NCBI GenBank assembly: GCA_031273145.1 | Contig: JAISSL010000063.1 | Coordinates: 1-5,378 of the forward strand | Direction: 5' to 3' | Source: Zoogloeaceae bacterium | GTDB lineage: Bacteria; Pseudomonadota; Gammaproteobacteria; Burkholderiales; Rhodocyclaceae | DNA: 5,378 bases | Part shown: piece by piece, positions 1-3,360 of the stretch | How positions within the stretch are numbered: the first letter of the stretch is position 1 | How the letters are laid out: every line of letters starts with the position of its first letter | Made by a program: the position numbers and the translations under genes | The notes under the pieces: model-generated | Database searches by the model: none | What the model was told of the DNA's origin: nothing | Seen by the model: the letters and a program-made list of their open reading frames with translations, nothing else

Positions 1-275
1 GCGCCCGGAATCGCAATCCGCTTGACCGACCAGAGATCGGCAGGCGAAAAGTGCAGACCCACGCCGAACATGAGCAGCATGACCCCGATTTCCGAAAGCT
101 GGGAGGCAAGATCGGCATCCGCCACAAATCCGGGCGTGGCAGGCCCCAGCAGAATGCCCGCAAGCAGATAGCCCACCAAGGCCGTAAACCGCAGCCGTTC
201 CGCGATGAAACCCAGCACCAACGCCATGCCAAAGCCCGCCGCAATGGTCGAAATCAGTGTAAAGTTGTGTCCCAT
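1..275 (-). CDS. ybaL: YbaL/RosB-type cation:proton antiporter (CPA2), N-terminal part, truncated by window edge
   Basis: Reading the minus strand from ATG at 275-273 gives 91 residues before the window ends. The protein would be an inner-membrane monovalent cation:proton antiporter of the KefB/KefC/YbaL (CPA2) family. Visible are a first membrane segment (about residues 5-25), a second carrying GYLLAGILLGP (35-45) followed by TPGF (47-50), and a third around LSEIGVMLLMFGVGLHFS (60-77). The order and wording of these motifs match what I remember of E. coli YbaL, which also runs into a similar KSIAIPGA stretch; here it is KRIAIPGA. The rest of the exchanger domain and any TrkA-N domain lie outside the window. 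An in-frame TGA on the minus strand at 320-318 and no other ATG support this start, although no clear Shine-Dalgarno precedes it. It points away from the plus-strand genes and is probably the chromosomal neighbour of the element. Confidence 0.93.
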   Translation of the reverse strand, partial: MGHNFTLISTIAAGFGMALVLGFIAERLRFTALVGYLLAGILLGPATPGFVADADLASQLSEIGVMLLMFGVGLHFSPADLWSVKRIAIPG

Positions 276-372
276 AGGTCTGCCAATTCGTGAAGAGAAA
301 ATTCTGCCCGGTCGGAGTCAAACAATCCGCCCTAGGCCGTGAAAATAAAGGGGTTCAAAAAAAAGCGATTTT

Positions 373-402
373 TGAAATGCCGCCAAAAATACCGCCATTT
401 CA
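373..402. repeat. Inverted repeat enclosing 12-bp-spaced CCGCCA repeat; candidate element end / integrase arm site
   Basis: TGAAATG (373-379) and CATTTCA (396-402) are perfect 7-bp inverted arms. Between and overlapping them, TGCCGCCA (378-385) and TACCGCCA (390-397) form a direct repeat with a 12-bp period, separated by A-rich sequence. On the minus strand this reads TGGCGGTATTTTTGGCGGCA. Similar doubled GGCGGTATTTTT or GGGGGTATTTTT strings are, to my recollection, found near the ends of integrase-borne genomic islands. That recollection and the position next to a chromosomal gene are the only grounds for the att suggestion. Confidence 0.35.
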
Positions 403-423
403 TGTACATACAGCGTATGCACA
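403..423. promoter_or_regulatory. 21-bp operator-like palindrome upstream of the leader promoters
   Basis: TGTACATAC (403-411) and GTATGCACA (415-423) are inverted arms, 8 of 9 positions paired, around a 3-bp AGC centre. The site lies just downstream of the minus-strand -10 and about 30 bp upstream of the plus-strand -35. The arm reads GTATGTAC on the other strand, one base from the GCATGTAC half-sites at 1951 and 1972, so one regulator could bind both regions. The protein is unknown; the AlpA-like product is one candidate. Confidence 0.45.
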
Positions 424-440
424 CCTTACTGCACGGCAGA

Positions 441-470
441 ATTATACCACTTGACATCCTGAGATGTCCG
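441..470 (-). promoter_or_regulatory. Minus-strand promoter with perfect extended -10 (TGGTATAAT)
   Basis: On the minus strand, positions 449-441 read TGGTATAAT, a perfect TATAAT with the TGn extension. A weaker -35 candidate, CGGACA, lies at 470-465, 18 bp upstream. Transcription would start near 434 and run left toward the antiporter gene. It overlaps the plus-strand promoter almost completely, so the two should compete. What it transcribes is unclear: only a 23-codon frame without a ribosome binding site, then the antiporter. Confidence 0.5.
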
Positions 471-479
471 CTGTATGTT
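451..479 (+). promoter_or_regulatory. Sigma-70 promoter of the leader/operon (TTGACA-17-TATGTT)
   Basis: A perfect -35 TTGACA (451-456) is followed after exactly 17 bp by TATGTT (474-479), four of six matches to TATAAT. The start would fall near 485, exactly where the first hairpin of the leader begins. This is the strongest plus-strand promoter in the window and the natural source of transcription for the small-gene operon beginning at 687. It corresponds in position to the PLE promoter of P4. Confidence 0.75.
453..468. promoter_or_regulatory. Palindrome GACATC-CTGA-GATGTC overlapping both divergent promoters
   Basis: Perfect 6-bp arms (453-458 and 463-468) flank a 4-bp centre. The site overlaps the plus-strand -35 and the spacer and -35 of the minus-strand promoter, so a protein bound here could block both. 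The cognate regulator is not identifiable in the window. Confidence 0.45.
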
Positions 480-484
480 GCGGT

Positions 485-503
485 TGTCTGCAAACAACAG
501 ACA
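485..503 (+). other. 5' leader hairpin at the predicted transcription start
   Basis: TGTCTG (485-490) pairs perfectly with CAGACA (498-503) around a 7-nt loop. Coming at the predicted 5' end of the transcript, it could stabilise the leader RNA or hold the following segment in a defined fold. Confidence 0.4.
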
Positions 504-504
504 C

Positions 505-529
505 GGGTTTGGTAGCCCGTTAGTACAGG
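505..529 (+). promoter_or_regulatory. Leader segment complementary to the 569-640 RNA (seqA-like)
   Basis: This segment pairs in antiparallel with 608-629. GGGT-TTGGTAG (505-515, one bulged T) pairs with CTACCAACCC (620-629), and GTACAGG (523-529) with CCTGTAC (608-614), giving 17 base pairs in two blocks around an internal loop. It lies immediately before the early terminator at 539-560. In P4 immunity, CI RNA pairs with an upstream seqA and promotes termination in the leader. The same geometry is seen here; function is inferred. Confidence 0.5.
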
Positions 530-538
530 CGCACAAAC

Positions 539-560
539 CGCGCCGCCTGAGCGCGTTTTT
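539..560 (+). terminator. Early intrinsic terminator in the leader
   Basis: CGCGC (539-543) pairs with GCGCG (551-555) around a 7-nt loop, followed directly by TTTTT (556-560). The all-G/C stem is short but well placed. It lies about 55 nt after the predicted transcription start and 130 nt before the first gene, so it can only act as a premature terminator. The first stem base (C539) is also used in an alternative 506-511/534-539 pairing (GGTTTG with CAAACC), so a switch between folds is possible. Confidence 0.6.
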
Positions 561-568
561 ACGTTTAC

Positions 569-640
569 GCGGTGCGTGTGGGAAAGGTGTCAAAGCCTTT
601 GCCGGTTCCTGTACCCGGTCTACCAACCCACACGCGCCGC
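569..640 (+). ncRNA. Candidate P4 CI-like antisense/immunity RNA
   Basis: A 14-bp closing stem joins 569-582 to 627-640, with one G-U pair and no mismatch. Inside are two hairpins: AAAGG/CCTTT (583-587/596-600) and CCGG/CCGG (602-605/615-618). The second hairpin's loop presents CCTGTAC (608-614), complementary to GTACAGG in the upstream leader and, over six bases, to TACAGG (671-676) at the ribosome binding site of the first gene. The length (72 nt) and the layout (promoter, upstream target, terminator, RNA, downstream target) match P4, whose ~69-nt CI RNA is processed from the PLE leader, involving RNase P. I see no primary-sequence identity to P4 that I could vouch for; the call rests on architecture. 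Confidence 0.5.
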
Positions 641-670
641 CCCTTCATCCGGTCGGCAAACTCAAACTGC

Positions 671-678
671 TACAGGAG
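671..678 (+). promoter_or_regulatory. Shine-Dalgarno of first gene, also a possible antisense target (seqC-like)
   Basis: TACAGGAG contains AGGAG (674-678), spaced 8 nt from ATG 687. Its TACAGG is the reverse complement of CCTGTA at 608-613, the exposed hairpin loop of the candidate RNA. Pairing would mask the ribosome binding site. Confidence 0.4.
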
Positions 679-686
679 TAACCGCC

Positions 687-908
687 ATGACAACCGTTAC
701 CGAAATTGACGCCCTGAAATACGAGACAGACTACGCGCTTAAGGCGCAATGCCCGAACATGCTGATGTTCGGCATCAAAATCCTCACATCTCGCGGGTGT
801 CTGGAATTGTCTGACAAAGAAGCGCCGCTGGTAGTAGAGGCCATAAAGCAGGTTTTGACTGCCCGCCTTGCTACCCTCGCAACCGCCCGCCTTACCGCCT
901 TTGCATAG
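687..908 (+). CDS. Unknown small protein, first gene of the operon (73 aa)
   Basis: I do not recognise this 73-residue protein. The start at 687 is chosen for the AGGAG 8 nt upstream; the frame stays open further upstream to 576, but that extension runs through the structured leader RNA. The centre (about 26-55) looks like a short beta strand, a turn and a long helix. The C-terminus contains TARL twice, eight residues apart, encoded by a GCCCGCCTT repeat (861 and 885). There are no membrane segments or catalytic motifs. By position it matches the early genes (kil and its neighbours) that follow the immunity leader in P4-like elements, but sequence alone gives no function. Its stop TAG (906-908) lies within the AGGAGA that serves the next gene. 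Confidence 0.75.
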   Translation: MTTVTEIDALKYETDYALKAQCPNMLMFGIKILTSRGCLELSDKEAPLVVEAIKQVLTARLATLATARLTAFA

Positions 909-917
909 GAGAACATC

Positions 918-1262
918 ATGAAAACCGCGCCAGAACGCACTGAAACCAAGGCTTACCCGGCTGTGCCGTGTCTTTCCAAATTCGCCTGGAAATTGTGGGA
1001 GCGCGCCGCTGACTCGCTTTCAGAGGATGATTTGAGATGGTACGCAAAGAGTGACGAGGCTGTAACTGCGGTCATTAGCCTTGTGGGTATGGCAAACTCC
1101 GTTGCTTCGTCTATCGCCAGCGCAGAAGGCACAAGCGAATGGGATGTTAAACAGGTTCCCGCTATCCTTTTTTCGATGGCGGAAATACTGGAAGGCATAA
1201 GCGTATCTTTGCAGATTAGCGGCGATGCACATTACAGACTGGAAAAAATCAGTCATGCCTGA
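918..1262 (+). CDS. Unknown 114-aa protein, second gene of the operon
   Basis: Not recognised. ATG 918 is preceded by AGGAGA (907-912), which overlaps the stop codon of the previous gene, so the two are tightly coupled. The protein is predicted mostly helical: a charged, tryptophan-containing N-terminal third (FAWKLWERAADSLSEDDL, about 23-40), an alanine/serine-rich helix (about 49-68) and an amphipathic helix near 80-100. There is no signal peptide, and the hydrophobic stretch around 50-65 is too short and polar for a confident membrane segment. It may be a soluble helical accessory protein such as an inhibitor or adaptor; no function is assigned. Confidence 0.8.
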   Translation: MKTAPERTETKAYPAVPCLSKFAWKLWERAADSLSEDDLRWYAKSDEAVTAVISLVGMANSVASSIASAEGTSEWDVKQVPAILFSMAEILEGISVSLQISGDAHYRLEKISHA

Positions 1263-1267
1263 ACACC

Positions 1268-1348
1268 ATGCCGCGCCTGGGAGATCAGCGCAAAACTGCG
1301 TTGGTCATGCCCCGGCGCGGTTTTTCACGGAAGAGGAGAACACCATGA
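1268..1348 (+). CDS. Possible 26-codon leader peptide across the hairpin
   Basis: ATG 1268 opens 26 codons ending at TGA 1346-1348, which overlaps the ATG (1345) of the next gene in an ATGA arrangement. The frame starts five bases after the stop of the upstream gene, so reinitiation is conceivable, but no Shine-Dalgarno is present. It encodes KTALV followed by GFS over the hairpin arms, as does the ORF at 3121. The peptide is basic. It could be a translated attenuation leader or a by-product of hairpin sequence; evidence is thin. Confidence 0.2.
   Translation: MPRLGDQRKTALVMPRRGFSRKRRTP
1271..1325 (+). terminator. Long hairpin plus T-run between second and third operon genes
   Basis: CCGCGCC (1271-1277) pairs with GGCGCGG (1314-1320) and GGG (1279-1281) with CCC (1311-1313), with T1278 bulged. 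A second stem of nine pairs, two of them G-U, joins 1283-1291 to 1298-1306. TTTTT (1321-1325) follows directly. This is a good intrinsic terminator shape, but it sits only 20 nt before the start of the third gene, so it should act as an attenuator rather than an operon end. A 26-codon frame (1268-1348) reads straight across it. Confidence 0.65.
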
Positions 1349-1944
1349 ACCAAGAGGAAGTCATTACGTTTGAAGATTTTCAGGCAGCTTGTGCAGGGAA
1401 AAGCCATGCTGCTATGACGGCGCTCGCGTGGGACTGGATGGAAGAGGCGCATAATGTAGGAGGCGCCTATAATGAGATGGAAGAACTTTGCGCTGCCGTA
1501 TACAATGCACTTGATTATGTCATTGATTTTTTGGAAGAGCGCAACCTGTTGTCTGAGATTGACTCGAAAGGCTTTGCGCTTTACAAAACTGTCAGGGAAG
1601 AAAACAGGGCAAAAATGGTTAAGCGGATTGCGGATAATATTGAACGTTTGCGGGTTCGGTCTGTGGAGAATGACCGAATTGAACGCACAAAAATTGCTCG
1701 TCAGGCACGCGCAAAAAAAGACCCCAAAGAGGCATTTATACAGAACATAGCCAAGAAGAAATGGCAGGAAAGGCACGAAAAAGAAGGTTTTGTCGCGGTT
1801 CAGTTTGCGCGAGAAATGCACGAGCTATCCATAGAAATGGCTCCAAAACGGCAGGGCGAACCCAACAAACGGTACATAGTGCAACCGGAAACGATACAAA
1901 AGTGGACGCCAAAATGGGCGAAAGAGTGTAAAAAAACAACATGA
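1345..1944 (+). CDS. Unknown 199-aa basic protein with coiled-coil-like region
   Basis: Not recognised. ATG 1345 is chosen over the longer frame from 1225 because AGAGGAG (1332-1338) sits 6 nt upstream and the extension would read through a terminator hairpin. The N-terminal third is acidic (ITFEDFQAACAGKS at 7-20, then MEEAH, EMEELC). Residues 75-145 are strongly charged and Lys/Arg/Glu-rich, consistent with a long helix or coiled coil. The C-terminal 50 residues are basic with two tryptophans (QPETIQKWTPKW, 180-191). This could be a nucleic-acid-binding or structural accessory protein, but that is inference. Base composition is more A-rich than the neighbouring genes, suggesting a separate origin. 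Confidence 0.8.
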   Translation: MNQEEVITFEDFQAACAGKSHAAMTALAWDWMEEAHNVGGAYNEMEELCAAVYNALDYVIDFLEERNLLSEIDSKGFALYKTVREENRAKMVKRIADNIERLRVRSVENDRIERTKIARQARAKKDPKEAFIQNIAKKKWQERHEKEGFVAVQFAREMHELSIEMAPKRQGEPNKRYIVQPETIQKWTPKWAKECKKTT

Positions 1945-1946
1945 AA

Positions 1947-1993
1947 TATAGCATGTACGCGTAGATACCACGCATGTACGCGTACATGCTATA
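1947..1993. repeat. Large inverted repeat containing a perfect 18-bp palindrome; likely operator
   Basis: TATAGCATGTACGCG (1947-1961) is the exact reverse complement of 1979-1993. Inside, GCATGTACGCGTACATGC (1972-1989) is a perfect 18-bp palindrome, and its first 13 bases also occur at 1951-1963, exactly 21 bp (two helical turns) away. This is the form expected of two adjacent sites for a dimeric regulator. It lies just before the alpA-like gene, whose product may bind it. As RNA it would make a 15-bp stem with a 17-nt loop, but no T-run follows on the plus strand. Confidence 0.7.
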
Positions 1994-1995
1994 GA
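1987..1995 (+). promoter_or_regulatory. Possible extended -10 promoter for the alpA-like operon
   Basis: TGCTATAGA has the TGn extension and a TATAGA hexamer (1990-1995; four of six matches). No -35 is recognisable at 16-18 bp. It overlaps the right arm of the operator-like repeat, which would suit repression by a protein bound there. Transcription would begin near 2002. This is weak evidence. Confidence 0.3.
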
Positions 1996-2032
1996 GGGGA
2001 TAAGCGGGCTTTGGAATACTGCGAATCACGCG

Positions 2033-2060
2033 GGGCGTCATGGTGATGCCCTGGGTTTTT
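2033..2060 (+). terminator. Hairpin plus T-run just upstream of the alpA-like gene (attenuator candidate)
   Basis: GGGCGTCA (2033-2040) pairs with TGATGCCC (2044-2051), one G-U, around a 3-nt loop. TTTTT follows at 2056-2060 after four bases (TGGG). The AAGGAG ribosome binding site (2061-2066) of the next gene starts directly after the T-run. It could end transcription coming from the upstream genes or attenuate alpA expression. The gap before the T-run makes it weaker than the terminator at 3142. Confidence 0.5.
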
Positions 2061-2074
2061 AAGGAGTTTCCAAA

Positions 2075-2344
2075 ATGACTCAATTGATGAAGTTGCCAGA
2101 CTTGAAAAAAGAGCTTGGCATATCCAGAACTGGGATTTATGCGGCTGTCGCCTCAGGCGATTTCCCCGCGCAAATCAAAATTTCTTCCAGAAGCGTCGCA
2201 TGGATCCGTGAGGAAGTTGAAGAGTGGGTGGCCAAGCGCAAAGCCGCCCGCGATGCCGCGCAAGCTGCCAAAGTTGCGGAAAAAGCCGCTCGTTCAGAAT
2301 CGAGCGTATCCCGGAATTCTGCGAGAGGAGTCCGCCATGCGTAA
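2075..2344 (+). CDS. AlpA-like helix-turn-helix regulator/excisionase (89 aa)
   Basis: The N-terminal ~57 residues show the AlpA / MerR-like HTH_17 pattern: a leading LMKLPDL, the helix-turn-helix KELGISRTGIYAAVASGDFP (12-31), a basic strand (IKISSRSVAWI, 34-44) and the helix EEVEEWVAKRKAAR (46-59). AlpA proteins are small DNA-binding regulators of P4-type and CP4-57 prophage-like elements, where they activate integrase or excision genes. After residue 59 comes an Ala/Lys-rich tail (AAQAAKVAEKAAR), an extension beyond the usual domain, probably helical. AAGGAG lies 8 nt upstream of ATG 2075. The gene end overlaps the next start by 8 bases. Autoregulation through the palindromes at 1947-1993 is plausible but unproven. 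Confidence 0.9.
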   Translation: MTQLMKLPDLKKELGISRTGIYAAVASGDFPAQIKISSRSVAWIREEVEEWVAKRKAARDAAQAAKVAEKAARSESSVSRNSARGVRHA

Positions 2345-2618
2345 GACTAAGTTACTCGAGCTGAATCGCGCCCTTGGCAAGACCGTTTTGAGCTGTGTGG
2401 GGATTCTGGAAGATGCGAACCGCATTGAGGCTGACGACCTGGCAGTCCTACGTCTGGTTGCAGATCGTCTGAAATTCCCCGGAAAAAAAGCTGAGCTACT
2501 CTCCGTCCTGCGCGACATTGTTGAGGATGTCGAAGGCGGCGGCAGACTGTCCGGCGAGATGTTTAGACGGATCAAATCTGTTCTGCGTCGGTACGAGCCG
2601 AAAGGAGAAAAATCATGA
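2337..2618 (+). CDS. Unknown 93-aa helical protein, coupled to alpA-like gene
   Basis: Not recognised. ATG 2337 has GAGAGGAG (2323-2330) 6 nt upstream and lies 8 bases inside the end of the alpA-like gene, so translation is coupled. The protein appears all-helical and highly charged: a basic N-terminus, an acidic helix (GILEDANRIEADDLAVLRLVADRL, about 22-45), a second helix (ELLSVLRDIVEDVEGG, 53-68) and a basic C-terminus rich in Arg/Lys (MFRRIKSVLRRYEPKGEKS). No cysteine pair, enzyme motif or membrane segment is visible. Its place between a regulator and replication genes suggests an accessory role, nothing more. Confidence 0.82.
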   Translation: MRKTKLLELNRALGKTVLSCVGILEDANRIEADDLAVLRLVADRLKFPGKKAELLSVLRDIVEDVEGGGRLSGEMFRRIKSVLRRYEPKGEKS

Positions 2619-3124
2619 CCATAAAACATGATTTGAAAACCATGAAGGCACGGCTAAACGGCCTTTGCAAAGGAACAATGGACTCTAACCCGACGGAGAT
2701 TTCCGCTCACGTGACGACTGTCATAACGTCAATGAACGGCTGTCTTGATTTGATTCAACGTGACGGGTTACGGGACACGGCAAGGGCATTGATCCAATAC
2801 GTCGACGCTGTCCGGTTTGCACTGAGCGAATTCCTGCGGAAATCCGGCGAATCTGTGCCTGATTTGAAACAGGAAGTGGCGGAACAATTGGGTGCAGAAA
2901 GTCCGGTAGTGTCGTACACGGCAGACCAGGCCGACCCTTCAGCACTATTCAACAAATCCTTGCAGTTTTGGGTTCCGATAGTCGGGGAACATGAGGCCAT
3001 TATCATGGCTCAGAACGAGGCCATAGCTCGTGGCCAAGCCATGATTGATGCTGTTGAAGCTGCAAGGCCTAAGCCCGTTCCGTTGAAAAAACTTGACGGC
3101 TATCTGGCAGGAGACGAACCGTGA
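2615..3124 (+). CDS. Unknown 169-aa protein ending the alpA-like transcription unit
   Basis: Not recognised. ATG 2615 overlaps the preceding TGA as ATGA, and AAAGGAG (2601-2607) lies 7 nt upstream. Residues 1-90 look helical and amphipathic, with a mid-region SEFLRKSGESVPDLKQEV (71-88). Residues 115-150 contain a further helical part (VGEHEAIIMAQNEAIARGQ, 123-141), and a proline/lysine-rich tail follows. No catalytic or metal-binding motif is evident. A strong terminator begins 17 bp after its stop, so it closes a transcription unit with the two preceding genes. The stop TGA also overlaps a GTG start for a possible next ORF. Confidence 0.85.
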   Translation: MTIKHDLKTMKARLNGLCKGTMDSNPTEISAHVTTVITSMNGCLDLIQRDGLRDTARALIQYVDAVRFALSEFLRKSGESVPDLKQEVAEQLGAESPVVSYTADQADPSALFNKSLQFWVPIVGEHEAIIMAQNEAIARGQAMIDAVEAARPKPVPLKKLDGYLAGDEP

Positions 3125-3360
3125 CTATCCTTCAGAAAAACAAAACCGCCCTGGTAGATCAGGGCGGTTTTTCGGGGTTCTTTAACCATGAAGGACTGGT
3201 ACGCAATGGCAGTAGCGCCCAAGCCGATGCGCATTTTCGCACAGACAAAAACGTCTTGTCAAGATGGCGTGCGCTCGCTCGCGAGACAAAGCGGCAGTAT
3301 GTCAACCGTGGGAACATGCACAGGCTAGGACACGTCAAAGGTGGAAGGGGCAGAGAATGA
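3121..3360 (+). CDS. Possible 79-aa basic protein, GTG start, coupled at both ends, spanning a terminator
   Basis: GTG 3121 overlaps the upstream stop as GTGA and has AGGAG (3109-3113) 7 nt before it. The stop TGA (3358-3360) overlaps the next ATG as ATGA. Such 4-base overlaps at both ends are typical of real coupled genes. The first 18 codons run through the terminator at 3142-3172 (KTALVDQGGFS), and the rest is basic and polar (for example LARETKRQYVNRGN). I recognise no domain. If translated, ribosomes would cover the terminator hairpin and allow read-through into the replication genes. The alternative is that this is a 233-bp untranslated leader with fortuitous overlaps. Confidence 0.45.
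   Translation: MTILQKNKTALVDQGGFSGFFNHEGLVRNGSSAQADAHFRTDKNVLSRWRALARETKRQYVNRGNMHRLGHVKGGRGRE
3142..3172 (+). terminator. Strong intrinsic terminator after the alpA-like unit
   Basis: AAAACCGCCCTG (3142-3153) and CAGGGCGGTTTT (3160-3171) form a perfect 12-bp stem with a 6-nt loop, ending in TTTTT (3168-3172). The A-run on the left arm makes it potentially bidirectional. Downstream genes continue in the same direction with no obvious new promoter, so some read-through or a hidden promoter must exist. Confidence 0.9.

Larger units (their letters stand above)
276..450. other. Non-coding junction between antiporter gene and mobile element
   Basis: No protein gene is convincing here. The stretch from 345 to 400 is rich in A/T runs. 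It contains the CCGCCA repeat and inverted repeat at 373-402, the palindrome at 403-423, and the -10 of a minus-strand promoter at 441-449. The boundary between chromosome and element most likely lies between about 300 and 405, but only one end is present, so no direct att duplication can be shown. Confidence 0.55.

Noticed and set aside
297..330. Possible tRNA 3'-end remnant on the minus strand (TTTGACTCC followed by GACCGGGCAG)
   Set aside because: It resembles a T-loop at first sight, but the expected 5' arm of the T-stem does not pair and no acceptor or anticodon arms follow.
332..403. 23-codon minus-strand frame after the minus-strand promoter (starts MKWRYFW)
   Set aside because: The frame is just the GGCGG repeat and A/T runs translated, with no Shine-Dalgarno at proper spacing; too little evidence for a peptide.
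426..626. 66-aa minus-strand ORF through the leader
   Set aside because: No ribosome binding site or promoter fits, it has a low-complexity Arg/Pro-rich product, and it runs antisense to the structured leader.
475..681. 68-aa plus-strand ORF through the leader
   Set aside because: Its ATG lies within the promoter -10 region, upstream of the predicted transcription start, has no ribosome binding site, and the frame covers the terminator and the structured RNA. It is better explained as open frame over a regulatory RNA.
1285..1821. 178-aa minus-strand ORF opposite the 199-aa gene
   Set aside because: Antisense shadow with a Phe/Cys-rich unlikely composition; the plus-strand gene has a clear ribosome binding site.
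1947..1993. Large inverted repeat as an intrinsic terminator for the 199-aa gene
   Set aside because: No T-run follows on the plus strand; on the minus strand the T-run is over 10 bases away. The palindromic half-sites and 21-bp spacing fit protein binding better.
2086..2106. AAGTTGCCAGACTT as a fifth copy of the 5009-5137 repeat
   Set aside because: It is only partly similar and is fully explained as coding sequence for the AlpA-like N-terminus.
3188..3328. 46-aa plus-strand frame starting MKDWYAMAVAPK
   Set aside because: The opening faintly recalls NusG/RfaH N-termini, but the frame is short, lacks a Shine-Dalgarno and conflicts with the doubly coupled frame at 3121-3360.
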